DNA of 64,000 bases from Brevundimonas sp. (GTDB lineage Bacteria > Pseudomonadota > Alphaproteobacteria > Caulobacterales > Caulobacteraceae), in assembly GCF_016463295.1 (NCBI RefSeq), contig NZ_JAEMRO010000002.1, positions 1 through 64,000 on the forward strand, given 5' to 3'. The first letter of the stretch is position 1. Each line of letters begins with the position of its first letter. Shown piece by piece: positions 57,043 through 64,000 of this stretch. A model generated the notes under the pieces. It was not told where the DNA came from and did no database searches. It worked only from the letters and a program-made list of their open reading frames with translations. A program made the translations under genes and the position numbers.

Positions 57043-57447
57043 ATGTTGAAATATCTCGCAGCCTATGGCGGTTCGGCCGTCGCGTTCCTGGTGCTGGACA
57101 TCATCTGGCTGACCCTGATGGGGAACCGGCTGTACAAGCCCGTGCTGGGGCCGATCATGGCCCCCAAGGTCAATATGGTCGCGGCTGTGGCCTTCTATCT
57201 GATCTATATTTTCGGGATTACAGCCCTGGCGACGGCCCCGGCCCTGAAGGAGGCTTCGCTTCAGAAGGCGTTGATCAACGGGGCTTTGCTGGGCTTCGTG
57301 GCCTATGCGACCTATGATCTGACCAACCAGGCGACGCTGAAGACCTGGAGCACGACGATCACCCTGGCCGATCTGGCCTGGGGCACCTTTGTGACCACGG
57401 CGGCGGCGGCGGCCGGCTATTTTGCCTCGCGGGCCGTCTCAAGCTGA
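57043..57447 (+). CDS. DUF2177 family membrane protein
   Basis: A 134-residue protein with four hydrophobic helices (YGGSAVAFLVLDIIWLTLMG, AVAFYLIYIFGITALA, LINGALLGFVAYATYDLTNQATLK, AWGTFVTTAAAAAGYFAS). It has the DUF2177 landmarks LDIIWL and ATYDLTNQATL. The function is unknown. The gene is common beside CFA-like and ECF sigma genes. It starts two bases after the methyltransferase stop, so it belongs to the same operon. Confidence 0.88.
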   Translation: MLKYLAAYGGSAVAFLVLDIIWLTLMGNRLYKPVLGPIMAPKVNMVAAVAFYLIYIFGITALATAPALKEASLQKALINGALLGFVAYATYDLTNQATLKTWSTTITLADLAWGTFVTTAAAAAGYFASRAVSS

Positions 57448-57497
57448 CTTGCCCGCCGCGCGGGGCCGTGTAAGCCATAAGGCCAAGCCACGGACGA

Positions 57498-58061
57498 ATG
57501 CCACGCATGGATGCTGATCAGAACCGACAGGCGCTCGTCGCCAATCTTCAGCGCGTGGCGTCGGGCGACCGCGCCGCGCTGAAGGCGGTCTACGACGCGA
57601 CCTCGGCGAAACTATTCGGCGTATGCCTGCGTATCTTGGGCAACCGAAGCGAGGCCGAGGACGTGCTGCAGGAAGTCTATATCACCGTCTGGAGCAAGGC
57701 GGACCGGTTCGACGCCGAGCGGGCCAGCCCGATCACCTGGCTGGCCGCCCTGGCCCGCAACCGCGCCATCGATCGCCAGCGTCAGCTCGGTCGGCGCAGC
57801 TTCAAGCCGATCGACGAGGCCCACGAGGTGCCGGACGAAGCCGAATCCAGTCTGGCTTCGCTGGTGCGCGGCGAGGATGTGCGTCAGCTTCAGGGCTGCA
57901 TGTCCGAACTGGACGCCACCCACCAGGCGGCCCTGCGCAGCGCCTTCTTCGAGGGGCTGACCTATCAGGACGTAGCCGAGCGTCACAATGTGCCGACCGG
58001 CACGATGAAGAGCTGGATCCGGCGCTCTTTGCTCAAGCTTAAGGCCTGTCTCGCCCGATGA
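57498..58061 (+). CDS. ECF RNA polymerase sigma factor
   Basis: A 187-residue ECF sigma factor. Region 2 runs from AALKAVYDATSAKLFGVCLRILGNRSEAEDVLQEVYITVWSKADRF to TWLAALARNRAIDRQRQ, and region 4 includes LDATHQAALRSAFFEGLTYQDVAERHNVPTGTMKSWIRRSLLKLKACL with its helix-turn-helix. The next gene encodes an RskA-type anti-sigma factor that overlaps it (ATGA), which points to the SigK/ECF19-like type. The likely targets are the surrounding lipid-modification genes, as their promoters share a motif. ATG 57507 is an alternative start. Confidence 0.94.
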   Translation: MPRMDADQNRQALVANLQRVASGDRAALKAVYDATSAKLFGVCLRILGNRSEAEDVLQEVYITVWSKADRFDAERASPITWLAALARNRAIDRQRQLGRRSFKPIDEAHEVPDEAESSLASLVRGEDVRQLQGCMSELDATHQAALRSAFFEGLTYQDVAERHNVPTGTMKSWIRRSLLKLKACLAR

Positions 58062-58777
58062 CCGATCATGATCTGACCCCCGACGAGCAGCTGGCGGCGG
58101 AATATGTCGTCGGCGTCCTGACGTCCGAAGAACGGGCACAGGCTGAACGCCGTATCGCCGCCGAGCCGGCTTTCGCAGCCGAGGTCGCCGATTGGCAGGA
58201 GCGGCTGATGCCCCTGCTGGCCGAGATCGAGCCGGAGACGCCGCCGCGTGTCGTGTGGATGCGCGTCGCCGCTCAACTGGGCGTGTCGACGACCAGACCT
58301 GCGGGGGTCTGGAACAGTGTCGCCGTCTGGCGCGGCGTTGCGGCGGTCGCCAGCCTGGCCGCCGCGGTGGCCGTCGCCGCCCTGGTGCTCACGCCGCCTC
58401 GCGTGGTGACCGTGCCCGGTCAGGTGCCCGGCGCTGCGCCGGTTCTGACCTCCATCGCCCTCCTGAAAGAAGAGGCTGGGCCGACATCCTTCGTCGTTAC
58501 GCTCGACAAGGCGCATGACCGGCTGATCGTCGCGACCGTAGCGGGCCAGGCCCAGGCTGATCGGTCCTTTGAGCTGTGGGTCCTGCCCGAAGGACAGGCT
58601 CCGGTTTCGCTCGGCGTGCTGAACGGGCGTGAGGCGCTGGTGCTGGACACGGCGAAGCTGCTGGGTCCGGACGGCGAGACGGCTAGCCTGGCGATCACGC
58701 TGGAGCCTTTGGGCGGATCGCCTTCGGGCGACCCGACCGGCCCGGTCGTGGCCAGCGGGGCCCTGACCCCGGTTTAG
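58058..58777 (+). CDS. RskA-type anti-sigma factor
   Basis: A 239-residue single-pass membrane protein. The cytoplasmic N-terminal anti-sigma part (DEQLAAEYVVGVLTSEERAQAERRIAAEPAFAAEVADWQERLMPL) resembles the helical domain of RskA and ChrR-like proteins but has no zinc Cys/His cluster. One helix lies near residues 89-112 (GVAAVASLAAAVAVAALVL). The periplasmic RskA domain follows (ALLKEEAGPTSFVVTLD, RSFELWVLPEGQAPVSLGVL). It should hold the sigma factor inactive until a signal leads to its proteolysis. Confidence 0.92.
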   Translation: MTDHDLTPDEQLAAEYVVGVLTSEERAQAERRIAAEPAFAAEVADWQERLMPLLAEIEPETPPRVVWMRVAAQLGVSTTRPAGVWNSVAVWRGVAAVASLAAAVAVAALVLTPPRVVTVPGQVPGAAPVLTSIALLKEEAGPTSFVVTLDKAHDRLIVATVAGQAQADRSFELWVLPEGQAPVSLGVLNGREALVLDTAKLLGPDGETASLAITLEPLGGSPSGDPTGPVVASGALTPV

Positions 58778-58787
58778 GGTGTGCCTC

Positions 58788-58815
58788 GCATCTGATCGGC
58801 AGTGTCGACCGTAGC
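58788..58815 (+). promoter_or_regulatory. Candidate ECF sigma promoter of the second CFA-type gene
   Basis: GCATCT (58788-58793), a 16-base spacer and CGTAGC (58810-58815) lie about 75 bases before the ATG at 58891. Spacer length and both elements match the site upstream of the divergent FAD gene. Confidence 0.5.
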
Positions 58816-58890
58816 TTTCCCGACACTAGACAGGCAGGTTGCGTCGGGGCCATTCATTCCCACGTCGCTGTTTCGACGGACTTTTCAGAC

Positions 58891-60141
58891 ATGGACGGCT
58901 CAGCTTCACATCTCGGCAGGATGACCGGCGCGTCACGAAGCGACGTGTCCGCTGCGCCTGCTTTCGCGCGTCCTTTCCTGCGCCGGCTCAGCAGCCTCTG
59001 GCGCTTTGGGACGATGGCGGTGACCCTGCCGGACGGCACGCGGATGATGATCGGGGGCGATGACGGAGCGGTGGGGGAGGGGCCTCAGGCGATATGGACC
59101 CTGACGCGATGGCGTGCCTTCCTGCGCTTGCTGACGCGCGGCGATATCGGCTTTGCCGAAGGCTATATGGCCGGCGAGTGGGATACACCCGATCTGGCGG
59201 CACTGCTGACCGCCTTTGCCCTGAACTACGACGCCCTGGACCAGATCATGTCGGGCGTGCCGATGCTGAGAGGCTTCAATGCCATCGCTCACGCCCTGCA
59301 GCGCAACAGCCGGGCCGGGTCGCGGCGGAACATCATGTCCCACTACGATCTGGGCAATGAGTTTTACGCCCAGTGGCTGGACCCCAGCATGACCTATTCG
59401 GCGGCTCTGTTCGATCCGCCGACGCTGACACTGCCCGAGGCGCAGACCCGGAAGTACGAGGCTTTGGCGCGGTCGATTGACATCCAGCGCGATCATTCGG
59501 TGCTGGAAATCGGCTGCGGCTGGGGCGGCTTTTCGGTGTATGCGGCGGGAACGCTCGGGGCGAAGGTAACAGCCATCACCCTGTCGCCCTCGCAGGCCGA
59601 AATCGCGCGCAGGCGGGCGTTCGAGCAAGGTCTTGCCGAGCGGGTCGATGTCCAGCTGGTTGACTATCGCGACGTGCAGGGGCGCTACGACCGCATCGCG
59701 TCCATCGAGATGTTCGAGGCGGTCGGCGAAGCCTATTGGCCGACCTATTTCAACCGCGTGCACGATCTCCTCGCTCCCGGTGGCCGAGCAGGATTGCAGA
59801 TCATCACCATCGACGATGCCCTGTTCGACAGCTATCGCAAGCGACCCGATTTCATCCAGCTGCACGTCTTTCCGGGCGGCATGCTTCCCGGCCAGACGGC
59901 CCTGTGGTCGGCGATCGGCAAGAGCGGCTTGACGGGACAGATCACACAGGAGTTCGGTCAGGACTATGCGCGAACCCTGGGCCTGTGGTTACAGGCTTTC
60001 GATGCCGGATGGCCGCGCATCCAGACAATGGGTTACGACGACCGCTTCCGGCGGCTCTGGCGCTACTATCTGGCCTATTGCGAAGCGGGCTTCAGCACGG
60101 GCCGCACTGATGTCGTGCAGGTGGCGCTTCAGCGAGTGTGA
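58891..60141 (+). CDS. cfa: Cyclopropane-fatty-acyl-phospholipid synthase family protein (second copy)
   Basis: A 416-residue protein with full CFA synthase architecture: an N-terminal lipid-binding part (FGTMAVTLPDGTRMMIGGDD, LRLLTRGDIGFAEGYMAGEWDTPDL), then ISHYDLGNEFYAQWLD-like MSHYDLGNEFYAQWLDPSMTYSAALF, the SAM motif VLEIGCGWGGFSVYAA, AITLSPSQAEIARRRA, IEMFEAVGEAYWPTYF, and the C-terminal RLWRYYLAYCEAGF. It adds methylene from SAM to unsaturated phospholipid acyl chains. Its upstream region carries a candidate ECF promoter. Confidence 0.93.
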   Translation: MDGSASHLGRMTGASRSDVSAAPAFARPFLRRLSSLWRFGTMAVTLPDGTRMMIGGDDGAVGEGPQAIWTLTRWRAFLRLLTRGDIGFAEGYMAGEWDTPDLAALLTAFALNYDALDQIMSGVPMLRGFNAIAHALQRNSRAGSRRNIMSHYDLGNEFYAQWLDPSMTYSAALFDPPTLTLPEAQTRKYEALARSIDIQRDHSVLEIGCGWGGFSVYAAGTLGAKVTAITLSPSQAEIARRRAFEQGLAERVDVQLVDYRDVQGRYDRIASIEMFEAVGEAYWPTYFNRVHDLLAPGGRAGLQIITIDDALFDSYRKRPDFIQLHVFPGGMLPGQTALWSAIGKSGLTGQITQEFGQDYARTLGLWLQAFDAGWPRIQTMGYDDRFRRLWRYYLAYCEAGFSTGRTDVVQVALQRV

Positions 60142-60170
60142 GGCCGTCGCAGCGGTCGGGGTGAGCGCGC

Positions 60171-61334
60171 TCAGTCCCGGATGAAGTGCGGCAGGAAGCG
60201 TGACGTGTTGCGCGTCACCCGTGTGTCGTCTTCGCGCAGGCCGATACCGGCGGCTTCATCGCCGACGACCCAGGAGCCGATGATGACGTGGTTGTCGTCG
60301 AACCGGGCGGGCGGGCACAGGGCCTGGCGGATGTGGATGCCGTCGCCATAGCCACCGTCCAGGACGGGATCGGCCACGCCGCGCTCGACCAGTTCGACAT
60401 TGGCCCCCTCGCGAGAGAACAGCGGCTTGCGGACGTAGGAGCTGCCCAGCCGCGAGTGGGCCGGATCGCTCTCGAAATAGGCTTCCAGCAGATTGGGATG
60501 GCCGGGATGCCGCTCCCACAGCAGGGGCAGGATGCCCTTGTTGGAGATCAGGCTCTTCCAGGCCGGTTCCAGCACGGTGACCTCGGCCGTCGGCAGAGGG
60601 CGCGCGTAGTCGTCACGCAGCATCTGCTCCCACGGATACAGCTTGAACAGCGCCCCGATCAGCCAGTTCTCGTGATCGACGAACCGGCCGTCGGCATTCA
60701 GCCCGATGTCGCCCAGGGCCACGAACTGCGGATCGAGACCGGCCTGTTTGGCCAGGTCCTCCAGAAACAGCACAGTCTGGCGATCCTCGACGAAGTCCGG
60801 CTCCGACGAGAAATGCATGAAGCCGCCGTTCGGAAAGATCGTCCGGAAACGCGAGACCAGCTTTTCATGCAGGCTGTTGAACTGGTCGGTTTCGGCGGGC
60901 AGCACGCCGGACGCGATCTGGTCCTCCAGCCAAAGCCACTGGAACACCGCCGTCTCATAGACCGAGGTCGGGGTGTCGGCATTGTATTCGTACAGCTTGG
61001 CCGGGCCGGTGCCGTCGTAGAAGAAGTCGAACCGGCCATACAGCGACGGCTCGCCACGTTTCCAGCTGTCGGCGACATAGTCCCGCATGGCCTCCGGGAT
61101 ATCCAGATCGGCCATCAGCCGCTCGGACTTGACCACCTCATCGACCAGATCCAGGCACATGGCGTGCAGGGCTTCGGTCGGGGCCTCCAGATCGTCCTCG
61201 ATCTGCTGCATCGAAAAGGCATAGGCGGCGGTCTCGTCCCAGTACTGCTCGCCCGACACATGGTGCCAGGTGAAGCCCAGGCTGTCGGCGCGGGCCTGCC
61301 AGTCCGGGCGCGGGTCGAATTTCAGGCGTTGCAA
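60171..61334 (-). CDS. Glutathionylspermidine-synthase-like ATP-grasp protein (YjfC type)
   Basis: A 387-residue protein of the GspS C-terminal ATP-grasp family. Motifs are FDFFYDGTGPAKLYEYNADTPTSVYETAVFQW near residue 105, ISNKGILPLLWERHPGHPNLLEAYF, YVRKPLFSREGANVEL, and GYGDGIHIRQAL. It would ligate an amine or peptide to a carboxylate using ATP. The amidase domain of true GspS is absent. In E. coli the related yjfC lies with yjfI and yjfJ (PspA), as here. The TTG start at 61334 lies four bases after the pspA stop, and no internal Met fits. Confidence 0.9.
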   Translation of the reverse strand: MQRLKFDPRPDWQARADSLGFTWHHVSGEQYWDETAAYAFSMQQIEDDLEAPTEALHAMCLDLVDEVVKSERLMADLDIPEAMRDYVADSWKRGEPSLYGRFDFFYDGTGPAKLYEYNADTPTSVYETAVFQWLWLEDQIASGVLPAETDQFNSLHEKLVSRFRTIFPNGGFMHFSSEPDFVEDRQTVLFLEDLAKQAGLDPQFVALGDIGLNADGRFVDHENWLIGALFKLYPWEQMLRDDYARPLPTAEVTVLEPAWKSLISNKGILPLLWERHPGHPNLLEAYFESDPAHSRLGSSYVRKPLFSREGANVELVERGVADPVLDGGYGDGIHIRQALCPPARFDDNHVIIGSWVVGDEAAGIGLREDDTRVTRNTSRFLPHFIRD

Positions 61335-61338
61335 GAGA

Positions 61339-62085
61339 TCAGGCCTTGTCCCGGTCCACGGTCTCGCCCTGCTGGATCAGCGGGGTCACCACCTGCACTT
61401 CCTTGGGCGCGGACAGGCGGGCCAGGACGTCGTCGGCGGACGAATGGCCCGGCAGGATGCCGGCTTCCTTCAGCTTGGCGTCCAAGTCGGCCCCCGTGCG
61501 CTTGTCCTCGAGTTCCTGACCGGCCCGCAGCTTCTCCTCGTTGACGGCCTGGCGCTGCTTGATGCGGGCCAGGCTGTCGGCGGCCGAGCCGATCCGGGAA
61601 TGGGCACCCGCCGATTGCAGGGCCACGGACGTCTGGGCCTTCTGGACCGAGTCATTGACCTTCACGATGTCGATCTCGCGACGCAGGGTCTCGATCTTCT
61701 GGTCGGTCTGGGCGATGGCGGTGCGCAGGCGAGTCTCGGCCTCCTTCATGCCGGCGATCATCGGCTCGCGCTCGCCGATCTGCTGCTCGAGCTCGGCGAT
61801 CCGGACCGCAACCTCGCGGGCCAGATCCTCCTTGCCTTGCGCCAGGGCGGCACGGACGGAGTTTTCGTATTTGGCGATCTGCTCGCCGAAGCTCTTGAGC
61901 TCGTTCTCGGCCATGCGGCGGCGCGCGACCAGACCGGCCAGGTCGTCCCGGGCCTTGCCCTGGGCGTTGTCGGCGTCGCGGATTTCCTGATCCAGGATCT
62001 TCAGGGCATTGGCGTCGACGACCTGCTGGCCCGCCTCATGGGCGGTGCCGCGGAACAGGGCCGAAAGTTTGGCGAGCATGGACAT
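61339..62085 (-). CDS. PspA/IM30 family membrane-stress protein
   Basis: A 248-residue helical protein of the PspA/Vipp1 family. It starts with an amphipathic region (LAKLSALFRGTAHEAG) and continues as long coiled-coil helices (LDQEIRDADNAQGKARDDLAGL, ENELKSFGEQIAKYENSVRAAL). The C-terminal extension (residues 190-248) is specific to YjfJ-type members. It would assemble on damaged inner membrane. It lies between the DUF2170 gene and the ATP-grasp gene on the same strand. Confidence 0.92.
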   Translation of the reverse strand: MSMLAKLSALFRGTAHEAGQQVVDANALKILDQEIRDADNAQGKARDDLAGLVARRRMAENELKSFGEQIAKYENSVRAALAQGKEDLAREVAVRIAELEQQIGEREPMIAGMKEAETRLRTAIAQTDQKIETLRREIDIVKVNDSVQKAQTSVALQSAGAHSRIGSAADSLARIKQRQAVNEEKLRAGQELEDKRTGADLDAKLKEAGILPGHSSADDVLARLSAPKEVQVVTPLIQQGETVDRDKA

Positions 62086-62101
62086 GGTCTTCTCTCCCGG
62101 T

Positions 62102-62782
62102 TCAGGCCGCGTCGGCGCCGAAGGTTTCGCGCAGTTCGGTGGCGTCGATCGCGTTTTCGGCCAGGGTGCGCAGTTCGATCAATATGGTCTGAAGCGTCGT
62201 CTTGCACGACAGTTCGCCCATCAGTTCATAGACGTCCTGGCCATCCACCGTGGTGATGGCGAAGTTGGACAGCGGCACCACGCGTTGGGCCTTCAGCAGG
62301 AAGGTGTTGAACCGGTCGGCGTCCTTCTGTTCGGACACAGGCCACAGCAGCACCGAACAGACGATCTGGGCTCCGCCCACCGACAGATAGATGGGCAGGT
62401 CGCCGTATTCATTCATCGTGGCCAGCAGGACGGGCTCGGCCCCCTCCAGCACCCGCAGGGTCATTTCGCCCTCGCGGACCAGGTCGGAACTCTCCAGCGC
62501 GGTCTTGATGGCCGGTACGGTCCAGGACGTTTCGATCACGGCATCCATGGGATGGTTCACTCCAAAGGGAACGGTGGAAGGGTTGCGACGCGGGCGACGA
62601 ACGATCTCAGGTCCGCGTGTCGACTCGGTGACGATGGCGTGGACCGCCGCCTTCACGTCCTCTCGCGCGGGTTCCGGCACCCAGAACTCCAGCTTGACCA
62701 TGCCCGCCTCACGCCGGGCCTTGCGCCAAGCACGTATACGATCATTCGCCGAGGGCAAGGGTTTCGAGGATTGATTACGCAT
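62102..62782 (-). CDS. DUF2170 (YjfI-like) protein
   Basis: A 226-residue protein. The first part (RIRAWRKARREAGMVKLEFWVPEPAREDVKAAVHAI) is YjfI-like and the second part is the DUF2170 domain (ESSDLVREGEMTLRVLEGAEPVLLATMNEYGDLPIYLSVGGAQIVCSVLLWP). It is the first gene of the leftward YjfI-PspA-GspS-like operon. The function is unknown; it is probably a partner of the PspA protein. It is divergent from the potassium channel gene, with a GTAAC-GC-GTAAC direct repeat (62790-62801) in the intergenic region. Confidence 0.88.
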   Translation of the reverse strand: MRNQSSKPLPSANDRIRAWRKARREAGMVKLEFWVPEPAREDVKAAVHAIVTESTRGPEIVRRPRRNPSTVPFGVNHPMDAVIETSWTVPAIKTALESSDLVREGEMTLRVLEGAEPVLLATMNEYGDLPIYLSVGGAQIVCSVLLWPVSEQKDADRFNTFLLKAQRVVPLSNFAITTVDGQDVYELMGELSCKTTLQTILIELRTLAENAIDATELRETFGADAA

Positions 62783-62802
62783 GTTTCATGTAACGCGTAA
62801 CA

Positions 62803-62828
62803 GGAACGGTTGACATTGGCCAGCCGTC
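62803..62828 (+). promoter_or_regulatory. Candidate general-stress (EcfG-type) promoter of the potassium channel gene
   Basis: GGAAC (62803-62807), a 17-base spacer and CGTC (62825-62828) resemble the alphaproteobacterial EcfG consensus GGAAC-N16/17-CGTT, with one mismatch. The expected start of transcription, near 62835, favours translation starts downstream of 62833. Confidence 0.45.
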
Positions 62829-62880
62829 TGCGATGACTTCACGCATTCCGGGCATGGGGCCCGACCGGGGTCAAGGACGA

Positions 62881-63924
62881 ATGCTGCTGCCACGACTGAA
62901 ACTGGCGCGCATATTCGACAAGGCCTTCCACGCGATGGCCGATCTGCACTGGACGTTGCTGTTCATGCTGATCGCCTTTCATGCCCTGTCTACATGGGTG
63001 CTGTTCGGTCTGGCGGGCGAGCGTGAACTGACGGCCCCGACCACCTTTTTCTACTGGTATGCGACGACGGCCTATACGGTCGGCTATGGCGACCTCAGTC
63101 CTCAGTCCGATGCTGGTCGCCTGGTCACCGCCCTGTGGGTATTCCCCGGTGCCATCGCCGCATTCACCACCATCGTTGCCAAGGTTCTGGCCGCCATCGG
63201 CGAAGTCTGGCGCGTCCGCCGCTCCGGCAAGGGAGACTATTCGAAAATGACCGCTTCCATCGTCCTGATCGGCTACCACCCCGCCCGCACGCCGAAGATG
63301 ATCGATGAGCTGTGCGCCGACCTGTCGCCGGATCAGACCCTGGTGCTGCTGACGCGCCAGACGCTGACCGACCTTGATGCCCGCATCCGCTATGTCCAGT
63401 CCGAGAGCCTGACCTCAACCGCCGCCCTGACGCGCGCGGGCGTGCCGGGTGCCAGCAGGGTCCTGGTCTTCACCGATGCCGATTCCGACACGCTGTCGGC
63501 CACCCTGGCAGCCTGTGCGCTGGCCCCGGCTGAGGCCCACATCGTCTGCTATTTCGAGGATGAGGATCACGCCCGGCTGATCGATCAGCATTGTCCGCAG
63601 GTGGAGGTCGTACTGTCTGCCGGACCGGAGATGGTGGCGCGCGCCTGCAAGGACCCCGGTGCCAGTCAGGTCATCAGTGCCCTGACCAGTCATCTGGACG
63701 AAGGGGCCACCCTGTTCAGCCTGTCGTGGCCCGACCGCGACGCCCGTCCCTTCGGAGATCTTGCGCGCGCCCTGCTGGATCTCGGCGCAACGCTGCTGGC
63801 GATCCAGACGGGACGAGATACGACGCCCACCTTCAATCCCGCCCCCGATCACGCGGTCGGACCCGGCGACCGACTGTTCTATGTCGCGTCAAACAGGGTC
63901 GATGCGGCTGCCCTGGCGGGGTAA
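62881..63924 (+). CDS. Potassium channel with RCK/TrkA-N-like domain
   Basis: A 347-residue channel. Two membrane helices flank the selectivity filter TVGYGDLSPQSD (near residue 62). The first helix is TLLFMLIAFHALSTWVLFGL and the second VTALWVFPGAIAAFTTIVAKVL. A cytoplasmic Rossmann/RCK region follows (KMTASIVLIGYHPARTPKMIDEL, ASRVLVFTDADSDTLSATLAACALAPAEAHIVCYF). ATG 62881 was preferred because AAGGA is just upstream and a candidate promoter would start transcription near 62835; ATG 62833 is the longer alternative (363 residues). Its pairing with PspA-cluster genes suggests a role in membrane-potential stress. Confidence 0.88.
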   Translation: MLLPRLKLARIFDKAFHAMADLHWTLLFMLIAFHALSTWVLFGLAGERELTAPTTFFYWYATTAYTVGYGDLSPQSDAGRLVTALWVFPGAIAAFTTIVAKVLAAIGEVWRVRRSGKGDYSKMTASIVLIGYHPARTPKMIDELCADLSPDQTLVLLTRQTLTDLDARIRYVQSESLTSTAALTRAGVPGASRVLVFTDADSDTLSATLAACALAPAEAHIVCYFEDEDHARLIDQHCPQVEVVLSAGPEMVARACKDPGASQVISALTSHLDEGATLFSLSWPDRDARPFGDLARALLDLGATLLAIQTGRDTTPTFNPAPDHAVGPGDRLFYVASNRVDAAALAG

Positions 63925-63933
63925 GAGGGAGTC

Positions 63934-64000
63934 ATGTTCAAGCGACTGTTCGGTTCCGGCGACAAGACCCCGCCTGCGGTCACCCTGGCCGAGGTGCGCA
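63934..64000 (+). CDS. DUF2491 (YjfK-like) protein, N-terminal fragment
   Basis: The frame starts at ATG 63934, nine bases after the channel stop with AAGAGGGA upstream, and runs off the window. Only MFKRLFGSGDKTPPAVTLAEVR is visible, an N-terminus like YjfK/DUF2491 proteins. The cluster context (YjfI, PspA, YjfC-like, channel) supports this, but the fragment is too short to be certain. Confidence 0.55.
   Translation, partial: MFKRLFGSGDKTPPAVTLAEVR

Noticed and set aside
62833-62880. ATG 62833 as start of the potassium channel
   Set aside because: It has no ribosome site and would lie at or before the predicted transcript start. ATG 62881 has AAGGA upstream. It is kept as an alternative only.

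Overview
The window is a high-GC, gene-dense chromosomal segment of an alphaproteobacterium. The carotenoid set (crtYIB, crtZ, crtW and a type 2 isopentenyl diphosphate isomerase), the hut operons, a full type II secretion operon and a TonB-dependent receptor fit Caulobacteraceae, most likely Brevundimonas. The genus is an inference from gene content and CrtW resemblance. No rRNA, tRNA, CRISPR array, IS element or prophage was seen.

Layout. (1) 1-5251: fatty-acid genes fabD(partial)-fabG-acpP-fabF, then mltG and gmk, with a long inverted repeat between fabD and fabG and a terminator after gmk. (2) 5260-13910: rsmA, a small membrane protein, a phospholipase D-like/EEP pair, a folD-lemA-TPM-TPM block, and a secreted protein made only of PPC-like repeats. 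(3) 13948-19875: carotenoid genes in two converging operons (crtYIB and crtZW) whose 3' ends overlap antisense, plus idi2. (4) 19872-27356: histidine utilisation in two divergent pairs (hutUH and hutGI), then a nitroreductase, a Nudix hydrolase and cysE. (5) 27525-36657: an unusual locus encoding a vWA-like lipoprotein, a four-helix membrane protein, a tubulin/FtsZ-fold GTPase, a 1190-residue actin/Hsp70-fold ATPase and a coiled-coil protein in one tightly coupled operon, next to a divergent membrane protein with SH3-like domains. This is the best candidate for an undescribed system. (6) 36675-52405: prepilin peptidase, a secreted lipoprotein with a TonB-dependent receptor, and the type II secretion operon gspCDEFGHIJKLM. 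(7) 52399-60141: a photo-oxidative or envelope-stress type module (lipocalin, DUF1365, FAD oxidoreductase, DUF1295, two cyclopropane-fatty-acid-synthase-like methyltransferases, DUF2177) with an ECF sigma factor and an RskA-type anti-sigma factor. (8) 60171-64000: a PspA membrane-stress cluster like E. coli yjfIJKLMC (DUF2170, PspA, GspS-like ATP-grasp, potassium channel, start of a DUF2491 gene).

Regulatory signals read directly from the sequence tie several parts together. A pair of GTCAC half-sites 22 bp apart occurs upstream of both the lipoprotein/receptor genes and gspC. A GCATC(C/T)-N16-CGTA motif precedes the FAD oxidoreductase and the second CFA-type gene, as expected for targets of the local ECF sigma factor. 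A GGAAC-N17-CGTC element lies upstream of the potassium channel gene.
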